The translations under genes were made by a program, and so were the position numbers. A DNA stretch of 64,000 nucleotides from Megachile rotundata (Eukaryota > Arthropoda > Insecta > Hymenoptera > Megachilidae). The stretch covers positions 9,936,001-10,000,000 of the forward strand of contig NC_134988.1 of assembly GCF_050947335.1 (NCBI RefSeq). Direction: 5' to 3'. Numbering within the stretch: the stretch's first letter is position 1; every line of letters begins with the position of its first letter. Below are positions 22,926 through 34,049 of the stretch, one piece after another. The notes under the pieces are model-generated. The model made no database searches. It was not told the origin of the DNA and saw only the letters and a list, made by a program, of their open reading frames with translations.

Positions 22926-23660
22926 AACTGTAAGATCAAGTTCCCCATTTTTCAAATTCCAAAATTCACAATTTCCTAATCTCCCAATTTCCCAATTTCT
23001 CAATTTCCCAATTTCCCAATTTCCCAATTTCCCAAATTCCCAAATTCCCAAATTCCCAAATTCCCAAATTCCCAAATTCCCAAATTCCCAAATTCCCAAA
23101 TTCTCAAATTTCCAAATTCTCAAATTCCCAAATTCTCAAATTTCCAAATTCTCAAATTCCCAAATTCCCAAATTCCCAAATTCTCAAATTCCCAAATTCC
23201 CAATTTCCCAATTTCCCAATTTCCCAAATTCCCAAATCCCCAAATTCCCAAATTCCCAAATTCCCAAATTCCCAAATTCCCAAGTTCCCAAATTTCTAAA
23301 TTCTTAATTTCCCAATTTCCCAATTTCCCAAATTCCCAAATCCCCAAATTCCCAAATTCCCAATTTCCCAATTTCCCAATTTCCCAAATTCACAAATTCC
23401 CAAATTCCCAAGTTCCCAAATTCCCAAGTTCCCAAATTCCCAATGTCCCAAATTCCTAATTTCACAATTTCCCAAATTCCCAATTTCTCAAATTCCCAAT
23501 TTCCCAAATTTTCAAATCTTGAAATTCCCAAATCCTCAAATTCCAAAATTCTCAAATCTTGAAATCCTCAAACCCCAAATCCCCAAATCCCCAAATTCTC
23601 AAAATCCCCAAAAATCCAAAAATTCCAATATCCCAACATCCCAAAGTCCCAAAATAAAAA
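22926..23660. repeat. C-rich octamer array (AAATTCCC / AATTTCCC)n
   Basis: About 90 octamers, mostly AAATTCCC and AATTTCCC with TCTCAAATTTCCAAAT variants. Blocks of AATTTCCC x3 followed by AAATTCCC runs recur near 22985, 23200, 23300 and 23360, showing internal block duplication. Decays to AAATCCCC and CCCAACATCCC at 23570-23660. Open frames are artefacts. Confidence 0.92.
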
Positions 23661-24040
23661 TTTGAATTATACGGAGATTCCCAACGCCGCGGAATGGAAA
23701 CGTTATTCTGAGCGACAGTTAATAAATGCCAGAGATCTCGAATTAATTTAGAGGGTCGTTTTACTGCGGTAGAACCTCTCGATTTCACGTATGACGCCAA
23801 ATTGCTACGCCACAATATCGAAGCAATATGTATACACTTTACGTTAGCTGTCGCGACAAGCAATGTGCTTCCGTCCTATTTCAACGACAATATTGCACGT
23901 GGATGTTACGCTCTCGTAAGATATCATCGATATCGACGTACAATTTCATTTAGAATAATATACCGCGACGTTCAAAAATGACAACTGCATCGATCACTTC
24001 TGGCACTTTTCACTTTCTTTTATTATTAGTTGTGGATGAT
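23661..24040. other. Unique DNA
   Basis: About 380 bp with moderate CpG content (23680-23960). A minus frame of 103 codons extends from the repeat into it but has no protein-like features beyond the repeat. No gene called. Confidence 0.4.
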
Positions 24041-24395
24041 AGGAATAAGGTTAGGTTAGGTTATTTAGGTAAGTTTAGGTTAGGTTATTTCTAGGTTAGA
24101 TTTGTTGCAAGCTTAGATTTATTTATTAGATCTGATTTTAGGTTATATTTGTTTCTAAGTTAAATTTGTTTTTAGGGTTAGGTTTGTTTCTTGGTTAAAT
24201 TTGTTCTTAGGGTTAGGTTTGTTTCTAGGTTAAATTTGTTGTTAGGATTAGGTTTATTTTTAGGTTAGATTTGTTGTTAGGGTTAAGTTTGTTTCTAGGT
24301 TAAATTTGCTCTTAGGGTTAGGTTTGTTCCCATGTTAAATTCGTTTCCAGGTTATTTCTGTCACTAGGTCATATTTGTTTCTAGATTAAGTTCAC
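24040..24395. repeat. TTAGG-rich degenerate array with 35-bp units
   Basis: Starts with GGTTAGGTTAGGTTA, matching the canonical insect telomere pentamer TTAGG, and soon becomes a 35-bp unit made of TTAGGGTTAGGTTTGTTTCT and AGGTTAAATTTGTT, repeated about seven times with divergence. It is interstitial, flanked by unique DNA on both sides within the window. Confidence 0.75.
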
Positions 24396-25175
24396 ATGCA
24401 TAGTTAAATACTAGTAAATAAATTGTACAAAAATATTATTAACTGTCAATAACTCTCCATGTTGTCTTTTAAAAAGAAAATACTATATATTCTTAAGAAA
24501 ATAATTTTTTGCATATTTAATTCTCTGGATTCAATTTTAAATTAATACCTCTGGTATACATTATTAAAAAAGTAATTAATCTAACTACATAGCAAATAAT
24601 TAATCTAGGTTATGTTTCTCATTTAATATTTATTTCATTACTCACATCATACCTGTACATATAAATAAATGGTGAAAGATTTGTTCTGCATATTTTAACG
24701 ACGATGCAATTTATTCGGGATTTATTCGATAATAAGGGACTTAAAATTTTTGATTGATATTGCACGTGATTATATAAGGCTGTTACGTCGAAATTATTTT
24801 ATCCCGTGTTTCATCACTCCAATTTTTGTGTTTTAATTGCTAGGTTGTTAGTAACTGGGTTGTTATGTGTTATCCTCTTTTGGGATTAATTGATTTCCGG
24901 TTTGAGATATTTTAAATGGATATTGTGTTCCTTCTTGCGTAATATCGAAGCACTATTGCTATTGTTATTGAGACTATTTTCATTATTAATTTCGTCATGA
25001 TAGCATAACTTTCATTTATTTTAAACACTTCACTTTTATTTATATATAATATACGCATCACATATATATTTAATACATTATCTAACACCAAATTTTATAT
25101 TTAACAAATTACATATTTATAATGATATTCAATTGTATCAAAAAGTTGTATATATAATATCACCAAAACTATTAT
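24396..25175. other. AT-rich unique DNA
   Basis: No frame of interest on either strand. ATATATAA/TATATTTA simple runs at 25030-25160. Confidence 0.4.
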
Positions 25176-25179
25176 ATTA

Positions 25180-25820
25180 TTAATTTAACTGAATTTGCAG
25201 CGGCGTCCACATATGACCGCCACAGTAGAAACTGACGTTCGTAGTCAGACACACTATAGTACATATTATTAAGAACAAGGCTACTTAATGTTTCAATTTC
25301 ATCTTTTAATCTATCAGTGCACTTCATTGTCTCAATATTGGGAGGCCTCAAAAGATTCTTCCGTTCGCTTCTGCTATAAATAATTAATTTAACTGAATTT
25401 GCAGCGGCGTCCACATATGACCGCCACAGTAGAAACTGACATATGTGGTCAGACACACTATAACATATTATTAAGAACAAGGCTACATAATGTTTCAATT
25501 TCATCTTTTAATCTATCAGTGCACTTCATTGTCTCAATATTGGGAGGCCTCAAAAGTTTCTTTCGTTCGCTTTTGCTATAAATAATTAATTTAACTGAAT
25601 TTGCAACGGCGTCCACATATGACCGCCACAGTAGAAACTGACATATGTGGTCAGACACACTATAACATATTATTAAGAACCATCCTCAATCTTTCAATGT
25701 CATCTTTTTATCTGACTCTGTCTATCATTGTCTCAATATTAAGTCCCTCCTCAAGTTTCATTCATTTATTTTTCCCATAAATAATTAATTTAACCAAATT
25801 TGTAACGCCATTCACATACA
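25180..25820 (-). repeat. 204-bp frame-preserving tandem repeat, locus A
   Basis: Copies begin at TAATTTAACTGAATTTG near 25181, 25385 and 25587 (periods 204 and 202 bp), with a strongly diverged fourth partial copy ending near 25820. On the minus strand the unit encodes a 68-residue peptide: WRSYVDAAANSVKLIIYS, then SERKNLLRPPNIETMKCTDR, LKDEIETLSSLVLNN and YSVSDYERQFLL. The frame continues unbroken from 25504 to 25172. The same repeat occurs inverted at 42845-43278. Function unknown; it could be a repeat-domain gene fragment, part of a mobile element or a satellite. Confidence 0.8.
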
Positions 25821-26580
25821 ACCGTGCACTAAAAGGGATAGGTAGTAAATATAGAAGCAGCACTCGACAACGATTTCGAGGAAGCGTGCTGATTTAGGGG
25901 GTTCAGGAACCGTGCTGGGTGTATCAGCGATTCATGTAAACCAGCCGGAATATGCATGGACGTTGTACACGTCGATAAGTGAACCGGTGTGGTGGATCTG
26001 TGCCACGGTTATAGACGGAACGGACCCCGATTACGAGCAGCTATCCGGCTTACGACACGGCACGGTGTGTTTAATCGATTACAAGTCGACAAGAAACGCC
26101 AGTCGACCCTTGGTGTTACAAAATAAAAAACCTTCGAATTGTACGCGGAAAATTTACAGCGACGTCGGAACGCGTTCGGGGTTGCTGCTGTAAGCTCAGT
26201 CCGTCTATCAATGGATTTACGGAGAACAGTTGAAGAAAGCTCTTGCCGGAGACATGACCGCGGGAAAAAGTACCTGCGAGTCGTAAAAGACTGATAATTT
26301 GTGATAAAACGTGTCACTGGATCTTTTATTACCCCGGTGATCTCGAGGGTTGCCCTTCCCCTTTCAGGTTGGAATCGTTTCACTGTCTCTCGCAGATTGG
26401 GTTCATTTTTCCTTGCATTAACTCAGGGATGTAATTTCGGGGTGTTGCATATTTTAATAATTGGAAATTGTGTTACTTGGAAATTACATATGTGGAAGTT
26501 TGCATGGTTGAATATTTTAATAGTTGGGGAATTGAGAGGGTGGTTAAGGGAAAATTTGAATGCTTGCATATCTGAAAATT
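25821..26580. other. Unique, moderately GC-rich DNA with overlapping open frames
   Basis: A + frame of 93 codons at 25912-26193 has a protein-like residue mix but no ATG anywhere in frame, and the only upstream acceptor-like site (GGGTTCAG before 25908) lacks a pyrimidine tract. A minus frame overlaps at 26009-26383 and also starts without ATG. Left uncalled as a gene; an internal exon on either strand cannot be excluded. Confidence 0.3.
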
Positions 26581-27475
26581 AGGGGGTGTGGAAATTTAAT
26601 AAAGTAATAATTGCAAAGTAGTAAAATATGCAAAATAATAATTTAGAATTTTGAAAAATTCAAGATTGAATAATTGTGAAATTGTATAATTAAAAACTAA
26701 GAAAATTGAAAAATTACACAAGTGAAAACAGGTGGAACAGAATAATTAGAAAATAGAAAAGTATATCAATAAATTAGTAAATTTGGAAGTTAAAGAATTG
26801 AAAAATATTTTCGTAGTGAATAAAATAATTTCGAAACTAAAATTCTCGAAAAGAAAGTAAATAAATAGAAAAGCAGTTCTTCGTTTTCAAAGTATTTCAC
26901 AATGGAGGATGACGTACCGTTTGAGATTCGGTAACTGTTTTTATTTCATCAAAGAAAGAGGCATTTGCATATTTCGTACGTTTGCCGTAAAATTATATTA
27001 AATGTTTACTCCACTCGGCTTTCTGGCCTATCATCCTTCTTCCTTAAGCTTTTTACCTCATACAAGGTGCCACTGGCAGCGAAGGAAAATGGATTCTCGT
27101 TTATTCGGGGTTGAATAATCGACATAAAGAACATTGTTCACGAGGTACGGGGAACCTTCCTCCTTAAGTGCTCAAACTTTTGTCGCTGTTCCTTTGTTCT
27201 CGTTTAATTAATGCGAAGAAAAAGGAACATAAATACACTACCGTCTTTTTAATAATATCTGAAACATTTTGTTAAGATAATCCGCTGGGGGCGTAGGGAA
27301 AATTCAGTAGAATGCGATACTCGAATGCTATTTTATTTGGGGCGTCGCAATTATATTTTTACGTTAAAATTGAATTGGTGGAGGAAATTAATCACACTTT
27401 ATTGACATTTCATTTATGCTTTAGTGTTTGGACAGCTTTTTGTGTTTGTATTCTATTAATTTATTATTTTTCTTA
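26581..27475. other. AT-rich DNA, partly degenerate
   Basis: 26580-26880 consists of AAATTGAAAAATTA-like words typical of very old array units. 26880-27475 is unique. No gene called. Confidence 0.4.
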
Positions 27476-27477
27476 GT

Positions 27478-28200
27478 TTAGAAGTTTATTTTATTATTTT
27501 AGTATTTTAGTATTTCACTATTTTACTATTTCAACGTTTCTCTATTTCACCATTTCTCTATTTCACCGTTTCGCTATTTCACCGGTTCACTATTTCACCG
27601 TTTCGCTATTTCACCGCTTTGATATTTCACCGTTTCGCTATTTCACCGTTTCGCTATTTCATCGCTTTAGTATTTCACCGCTTCGCTATTTCACCGCTTT
27701 ACTATTTCACCGCTTCGCTATTTCACCGTTTCACTATTTTACCGCTTCACTATTTCACCGCTTCGCTATTTCACCGCTTCGCTATTTCACCGTTTCACTA
27801 TTTTACCTTTTCACTACTTCACCGTTTCACTATTTCACTGTTTTACTATTTCACCGTTTCACTACTTCACCGTTTCACTATTTCACTGTTTTACTATTTC
27901 ACCGTTTCACTATTTCACCGTTTCACTATTTCACCGTTTCACTATTTCATAGTTTCACTGTTTCACTATTCTACTATTTCCCTATTCTACTATTTCACTA
28001 TTCTACTATTTTACCATTCTACTATTTCTCTATTCTACTATTTTACTATTTTACTGTTTTGCTATATTACTTTTTCCATCCTGTTACTTTTTGTAAGTTT
28101 ATCATTTCACTTCTTTACTGTCTTGCCATTTCACTATTCAATTACTATACTATTTCACTATTTCACCATATGACTACACTACTCTTCCACATATTTCTTA
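27478..28200. repeat. 16-bp minisatellite (TATTTCACCGTTTCAC)n
   Basis: About 44 units of 16 bp, TATTTCACCGTTTCAC with CGCTTCGC, CATTTCTC and CTGTTTTAC variants, most regular at 27540-27960 and decaying to 28200. It shares the 16-bp period with the AAATTCCC family but not its sequence. A + frame of 184 codons (FHRFAISPFHYF type) is open because the unit lacks stops in that frame; it is not a gene. Confidence 0.92.
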
Positions 28201-29560
28201 TTCTACCACTCTGCTCCTCTCTCATCTTTTCATTATACAGCACCCGTATAATACTCCTACATTTAAACTAAAAAATGTATACAAACTTATACATACAATT
28301 CATAAAAATAAAAAATTTCACATAAAAAATTAAAAGACGATCGATAGAAGATTACAACAAAAAAAAATCGATGCAGCAAAATCTGAAAGATTTGCGTTTC
28401 CATTTGCCAAAGCCCGGTATTCGAGTAAAAATTTACATTTTTGCATCAGGTAGAAATTGTTGTGCGCGTTAACGAATTTACCATTAGGACGTGTGGGCAT
28501 ATGCAAAAATTGTCGTCACGTTCGCCGCACGCCATGCACTCGCCAGTTTTTTCAAAGACACCAAAAGAGTTTTACCCCGCAACATACGCTACTGGAAAAA
28601 TTGATTGCATCACTTGTATACCACCGAGAAGTTATGAAACTTCAAAGTTCCCTAACTCTGTTAAAATGCATCAGAAACTATTGCGGAAAGTAAAAAAGCT
28701 AAGTTGAAACCGGTAAATAGCCTCGTCCGAAACCTTCTACTTTTGAAACTCTGATGAAACCTTTGAAGCTTCGATTTCGAGAAACATTGCTGGAAATTTT
28801 GTTAAAGAAATCAATTGTACCTGTTGAAGCCTAAAAGTATTATTATACATTCGGTGATATATTCGTTAGATAATATTTTTTGATAATAATTAACGAACAA
28901 TAATTTAAGCGGATTTTTTTTTGTACAGCAATCTTTTTTATAGAATAATTCTCGTACGACTATAATTTTTAATACGGGACGTTTAAACGGTTTCATTTAC
29001 GTGGTCCAGCATGTACAACGATTATTAGCTGCTATTTCCACAGCTGTTTTAATCCCCACGTTGCATAAATACCCAACCCCTTGTTTTTATTAATCTCAGT
29101 TTTCGGCTGGAAATTATGACCAACTTAAATTCGCGTGTAAACAAATTACCTAAAAAGAGTTTGTCGAATTAAGTAGTTGATAAAAACTAATTTTCAGATG
29201 ATGGAAACTGTACTATTTAAAAAAAAATTGTTTATTATGTTTTGGGTATAAAAATGTAAAACTTGAATATTTATCATGATCGTACAGTCATGAATTATAT
29301 GTATAGAAAATTCGAATATACTGTAAATAAGAATTTTTATTAAAGGGTATAGTCTGATAAGGTGGTGAAATGTGTCCACGAGTCAAATGAGAAACCCAAT
29401 TCGTCAAAAAGTAGGATGTCAAAAAGACATCTCACATCAAATTTCTCAACGTCAATTAAACCAGTAAACGTAGTCGAAATTATACCGTGTTTGGTCTCAT
29501 TTTAATCGGAAAAATGTCAAGAATTAATTGGTAAAAGTTTGATAACGAAAAAGTCAAAAA
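28201..29560. other. AT-rich unique DNA with one mixed stretch
   Basis: 28441-28707 has two overlapping + frames of about 80-90 codons; neither begins with ATG and neither is recognised. 29194-29379 minus is AT-biased. No gene called. Confidence 0.35.
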
Positions 29561-29574
29561 TAAAAAAGTTTTAT

Positions 29575-29900
29575 ATTTGCATTGGTAGAGTCTCACGGAT
29601 ATACTGGAACCGCGGATCAGGTTACATTTCTCGGCGCTCGAGCTTCACGGTGTCGCGAGGGGGCTTCCCCCCACTGGTCATTTTTTCGCGCGTATCGCGG
29701 GGGCCGCGGATCGCGAACTAGACACCGCGACCGCCAGGTGGCCAGCCACGAATTGTTTTTCTCACAATTATAATAGGCCCCCGAGACTATATTAAAGGAC
29801 CGCGAGAAGGAGACGACGGCATGTTTCCGATTCACGTATATGGTCTTTACCTATACGTTGAACGCGGAAGCATGCTCACATTTTTATGTTAGGGGATAGC
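29575..29900. other. Small CpG-rich island with short palindromes
   Basis: About 300 bp of strongly CpG-rich DNA in an AT-rich surround. It contains GGGGGCTTCCCCC (a potential hairpin) and CCGCGGATC twice (29610 and 29706). Three overlapping frames exist but none has good start or splice context. It could be a promoter, a repeat remnant or the GC-rich end of a mobile element. Confidence 0.3.
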
Positions 29901-30079
29901 AAGTTGGTTTCATACCCGCGCCCCTAAGTACCCCATTTTGGGAATCTCGAATTGATGATTCCATTTATGGAAAGCATTCTGCTGCTGACCACCGATGATA
30001 CACACCATGCCCTTCGTCCCTGCTTAACACTGCTCACCATGGTGACATCCCGATGGAAGCTTCCGTCCAAGACCCAATA
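29901..30079. other. Unique DNA leading into the 55-bp array
   Basis: No coding frame recognised. CCCCTGAGTG and CCCCATTTTGGG words anticipate the repeat to the right. Confidence 0.3.
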
Positions 30080-30400
30080 GGTACACAAACCCCTGAGTGC
30101 CCCACACAGAATGTCCCAAACCCTGGAGTGCTCTAACCCCTGAACACACCCCATACCCCAAAAATGCCACACACCACTAGTTGTCCAAGAACTAGTGGAG
30201 TGCCCCATACCCCCAAAAATACCACACACAACTAGGTATCCAAAGACCTAGTGGAGTGCCCCATACCCCTAAAATGCCACACACTACTAGGTGTCCAAAA
30301 CCTAGTGGAATGCCCCATACTCCCAAAACACCACACACTAATTGTCCAAAATCCAGTGGAGTTTCCCAGGACTCCTGAATGCCCCACACTACAAATTGAC
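30080..30400. repeat. 55-bp minisatellite with hairpin in each unit
   Basis: Units share GAGTGCCCCATACCCC, AAAATGCCACACAC and a short palindrome. The best copies start near 30198, 30253 and 30308 (55-bp spacing), with older copies to the left from about 30090. The palindrome is CCACTAGTT-GTCCAAG-AACTAGTGG at 30174-30198, ACTAGGT-ATCCAAAG-ACCTAGT at 30231-30252 and ACTAGGT-GTCCAAA-ACCTAGT at 30286-30306. Both arms change together between copies. 55 is not a multiple of three, which argues against coding. Confidence 0.82.
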
Positions 30401-30840
30401 AAATATTATTACATGTATTAAATACTATTGTACATGTATACTATTAATTGCAGATGTTTTGTACCCTACGAATATAGAAATGTTTAACAATTATTTAAAA
30501 ACAATTTGAATCTATATTAATATTATTACAAAAGGAAAAAAAATGAAAAGCATAACATGGAATTAGTTGTAGCATAACATTATTCTCTCCTCCCGAATTA
30601 GTATTTACCTCCTACTAGAAGTGAATAATAGAAAAGTTACATGAAAGTACCAATGTACATTATGAACGTATTGAAAAGTTATACAATGAACGTTGAAGAC
30701 GTTAGTAAAAGTAAAAGCCGTTTTCACACAATCCGTAACGCAAGCAAGCACCAGGCAATTAACCCGAGAAATCCCCTAGCCGGATTCCACGTCAATAGTC
30801 TGGTGATCCTCGAACAATTCCCCGGCAGCATTAAAAAGAA
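30401..30840. other. Unique DNA with one small open frame
   Basis: An ATG-started frame at 30641-30844 (67 codons, starting MKVPMYIMNV) is not recognised and has no other support. The rest is AT-rich. Confidence 0.3.
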
Positions 30841-31580
30841 ATAGAGTGATCAAGTTCCGTGTATATCCCCGGCGAGCACGTAGCATCCCCGGTTCCCGTA
30901 GGATTAAAGATCAAGAGAAGGAAACGAAGTGGCTCCGGCAAGAAGTCCCAGGGCCGTGCAGCTTCGTCAAAGAAAAATCGAAGAGCGAGGTCGGAGCCAG
31001 GGGTTTTTGTCGCTGGTGATTCGTCTGGACGCGATGACAGACGAGACGAGAAGATAAACCGAGCTCAGAAAAGGCCAGACGGAAGACATTCAGGGGAGTT
31101 GGCAGCCCTGGGCCATGGAACAAGGACGCGGGGATAAAGAAGCCTGGACGAGAGAGACGCGAGCAGTCTGGAAGCGATACGCGTGTGCAATGTGAAGCTG
31201 CGTTTACTCGCGCATCGCGTTAGAAGAAGTTCAAAAGTATCGCCCGGGGGGCTAGTGACGCTGGCTAAAGGGCGAAGAGAGAGGACGAGGCTTGCCATTC
31301 TGCCCCTAAGCAAACTGCCCTACCGGTCGATGCCTTACGCTTGCGCCTTAAGGCGCCAGCTCGCGTCAACCTTGCGTCGACCCTCCTCGCATTTGAATCG
31401 GTGATTAAACTTTCACTTCGCTTCCTTCTTCGTTTTCTTCTTCTTTTTTCACCGTCTATTTCTTCCTACCGGTTCTCTGTGGTCGAACGGGGGAACCGTG
31501 CACAGGAAGTGCCCTCCACCCTGAAGGGAGCCGCATTGTTGAGGTATTTTTCGCTGCGAAATTCTGGAGACGCTTTTTCT
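30841..31580. promoter_or_regulatory. CpG-rich island, candidate promoter / 5' UTR
   Basis: About 700 bp of GC- and CpG-rich unique DNA with several overlapping open frames on both strands (for example 30859-31137 +, basic and Ser/Arg-rich; 31065-31313 -). None has a clear start-plus-donor combination. The purine-rich GAAGAGAGAGGACGAGG-type tract at 31265 and the pyrimidine-rich tract at 31400-31460 resemble UTR sequence. Confidence 0.3.
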
Positions 31581-32345
31581 GGATTTTCTATTTTAATTGG
31601 ACTGCTTTGTTTTGTTGGGGTTATTATTTTTGGCTGTGTAGAAGGTTCTCGATTTTGTTCAAAATTTAGTTTGGTGACGATGTTTGTGGGTCGACGGAAA
31701 ATATTTGGTAGGTAAACAGCTGTAATTATCCACTGGAAATTAGGTACATTGGTTACTATGGTGCTAATGGACTTTTATCATAAAATGGCTTCTTGCAATT
31801 ACATATAATTATAATATAATTATAATAAACAAGAAAAACTTTTGCAAATAGTACTATCACAGAAACATTCTTTACAAGATGTACAAAATGTTACAAAAAA
31901 TTTTATCCATACTGTGTTGCAAAGTTAAACATTAAGTACTGTTATTATTTTTTATTTTGTGTCTAAAAAGCTTTGAAAGTGCATTTAAAAATTTTTATAA
32001 GTGGGCAACATTCTCCACGAGATTTAAAAGGTTACCACAAGTAGACCATGCATTGTTAAACAAACATAAAGAAACATGCGAATAACCTCTTTTCTCGAAG
32101 TTAGTTGAAAAATTACCCTAAGTCACAGTAGTGCATTCGAATAAACCTTGTACGTGCTCTTGACGAGGTCAAAGTACCTCTTCTAATACATACACATTTG
32201 GAAAACAGCTATACATGTGTTGCCTGTATTTAAAGTATTATCAACAATAATTAGAAAAAAGCAGAAAATGAACTGTCGTATTTGTAAATATGAACGTGAT
32301 CTCATTAAACCACGACGTGAGGTCACTGCATTGGACTGTCGCCAT
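31581..32345. other. AT-rich unique DNA
   Basis: No gene-like frame. It contains an (ATAATTATA)-type run at 31800-31830. Confidence 0.4.
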
Positions 32346-32600
32346 TTAAATGAGCTCAGCCAAATCCTCCGGATATATGGCCGAAAGTTGGATTTGTGTA
32401 AACTTGTTTAATTTTCTCGGCAAGGTTTCTCTATTTTATTATGCAATGTATTTGTAATATTTGTAAATGAGCACTTCAGCCCAATCCTCCGGATATATGG
32501 CCGAAAGTTGGATCTCTGTAAACCTTGTCTAATTTCGTCGACAACGTTTCTCTATTTTATTGTGCGAGTATTTGTAATATTTGTAATAATTTATAAAAAT
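32346..32600. repeat. 120-bp direct duplication
   Basis: Two adjacent copies share AATCCTCCGGATATATGG followed by CCGAAAGTTGGAT (starting 32363 and 32483, spacing 120 bp), then GTTTCTCTATTTTATT and GTATTTGTAATATTTGTAA. CCGG lies inside TCCGGA, a short palindrome retained in both. No coding signal. Confidence 0.82.
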
Positions 32601-33196
32601 TGTAAACTATATAGCATTGCAATGTATAAATATTGAAAGTATTATTTAAAAGAAAATAATAATTAAATAATATGAACTTTATGTATGACAAAACATTGCC
32701 CAACCACGAATTATCTAAAAAATGCTAACAAAATGAATGCGATTACGTTAAATCAATATTGTAATTAAATGTAGATTTATCGTCGAAGGCCGTTATAATT
32801 CTCCGGTAAAGAGGATAAAAATGAAAAAGTAGAAGGTACAGCAGGAAGTGCAAAAGGTAAAAGAGGGCAAGCCATAAGAAAATTAAAAAAGCAGCAGCAA
32901 AGGGATGTTTCACAAACTTGGCCATAATATAAATTAAATGTAATACCGCGATCCATCTTCAACTTTTTCCAATCAATCAATAGGAGCCAATATTTGATAT
33001 CGACCAGGGATGAATCAAGTTCAATATGTACTTACGAATCCGAAATAATTTCAACGTGCTTCGTTCGATTTAGAATATCAGTTAGAGACAGTAATTCGGT
33101 TTCCAATATTTGAGACTCAAAATTAGATGTTTGTTTATCAAACACGACGAAGCCTCGATACAATTTACTTAACAGTTTGCGCCGCCGGTGCAGAGA
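32601..33196. other. AT-rich unique DNA
   Basis: Two overlapping minus frames at 32743-32980 are hydrophobic and AT-biased and are not recognised. No gene called. Confidence 0.35.
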
Positions 33197-33448
33197 ATGT
33201 CTTTGTCGTCAAAACGCAAAGAGGAGCGAAAAGACAATCGCTACGAGCGAGAGCCCGAAGACGAAGATGGAAGTCTGAGGTGGCTGGTAGAAAATTCAAT
33301 TCTTTACTTTCATTGTGCCGCGATTGGATTCCAGTATTCCTTTCTCTGTCGGTGTAAAAAGTTTAAGGCGATTCGTTTCCTTGATTGTGTTCATTCTATT
33401 GATCATCCAGCTTCTTTTAACGATAGACCTTCCTTTTACAAGGAATAA
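33197..33448 (+). CDS. Small ORF, 83 residues, unassigned
   Basis: ATG at 33197 with A at -3 (AGAGAATGT) opens a frame to TAA at 33446-33448. The N-terminal 34 residues are strongly charged (MSLSSKRKEERKDNRYERE, then PEDEDGSLRWLVENS), a composition unlike the repeat-driven frames of this window. The second half is hydrophobic and cysteine-rich, as expected if the true exon ended near 33290 and the frame ran on into an intron. No signal peptide or domain is recognised. It could be a real small gene, a 5' coding exon or chance. Confidence 0.2.
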   Translation: MSLSSKRKEERKDNRYEREPEDEDGSLRWLVENSILYFHCAAIGFQYSFLCRCKKFKAIRFLDCVHSIDHPASFNDRPSFYKE

Positions 33449-34040
33449 CCTGTACTGCGCTAAAAATACCACACCGTTGAATATTTAAATTTCTTTTGAT
33501 GAAATTTTATTTTCCTTCCTATTTTCATGAATAATAACCGTACCATGGAATTGAAAGTAACCAGGGATTTTGATTATACGAATGAATTTATTCAAACATG
33601 AATAGTAATTTGCTGTTTTTTAATTTTTAATTACGGTCTTTTCGTGCCAAGTTTAAGTAATTATTGGGAGATTAATGTATGTATTTCAATTTTTGAATGT
33701 CAAGTGAAAATGTTGTACATATGTTGCAGTTGTAACTTTGCGTTTTTAAGTGATCATGGTATATGAAGGCATTGAGTGATTGATCATAACGTTGGGATAG
33801 TACGAAAACAAAGGTTATAGTCGTGTTTCGACGATAGTACTGGTGTCGACACGTGAGCTGGCGCGAAGGAGGCGGACCCAGGTGTTTAGAAGAGCACATA
33901 TGGAAGTCATTATACTATTCCTGAATTTGTATAATTGTGAATTTTTATATTCTTCAGTTTTTACATTTTTGTTACCATATCTCTAAATTTGTATATTATA
34001 CAATAGTTGTATTATCGAATACTTACAGTTCTGAAAGTGT
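33449..34040. other. Unique AT-rich DNA
   Basis: No coding frame of quality. A minus frame at 33672-33899 is not recognised. Confidence 0.4.
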
Positions 34041-34049
34041 ACATTAACT

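Noticed and set aside
25912..26193. 93-codon + frame with protein-like composition
   Set aside because: No ATG anywhere in frame, start at GTG, no convincing acceptor, and a comparable minus frame overlaps. Mentioned only in the region description.
28441..28707. Two overlapping + frames including a Cys/His-bearing stretch (CKNCRHVRRTPC)
   Set aside because: Neither frame starts with ATG and the spacing fits no zinc-finger class I know; probably chance.
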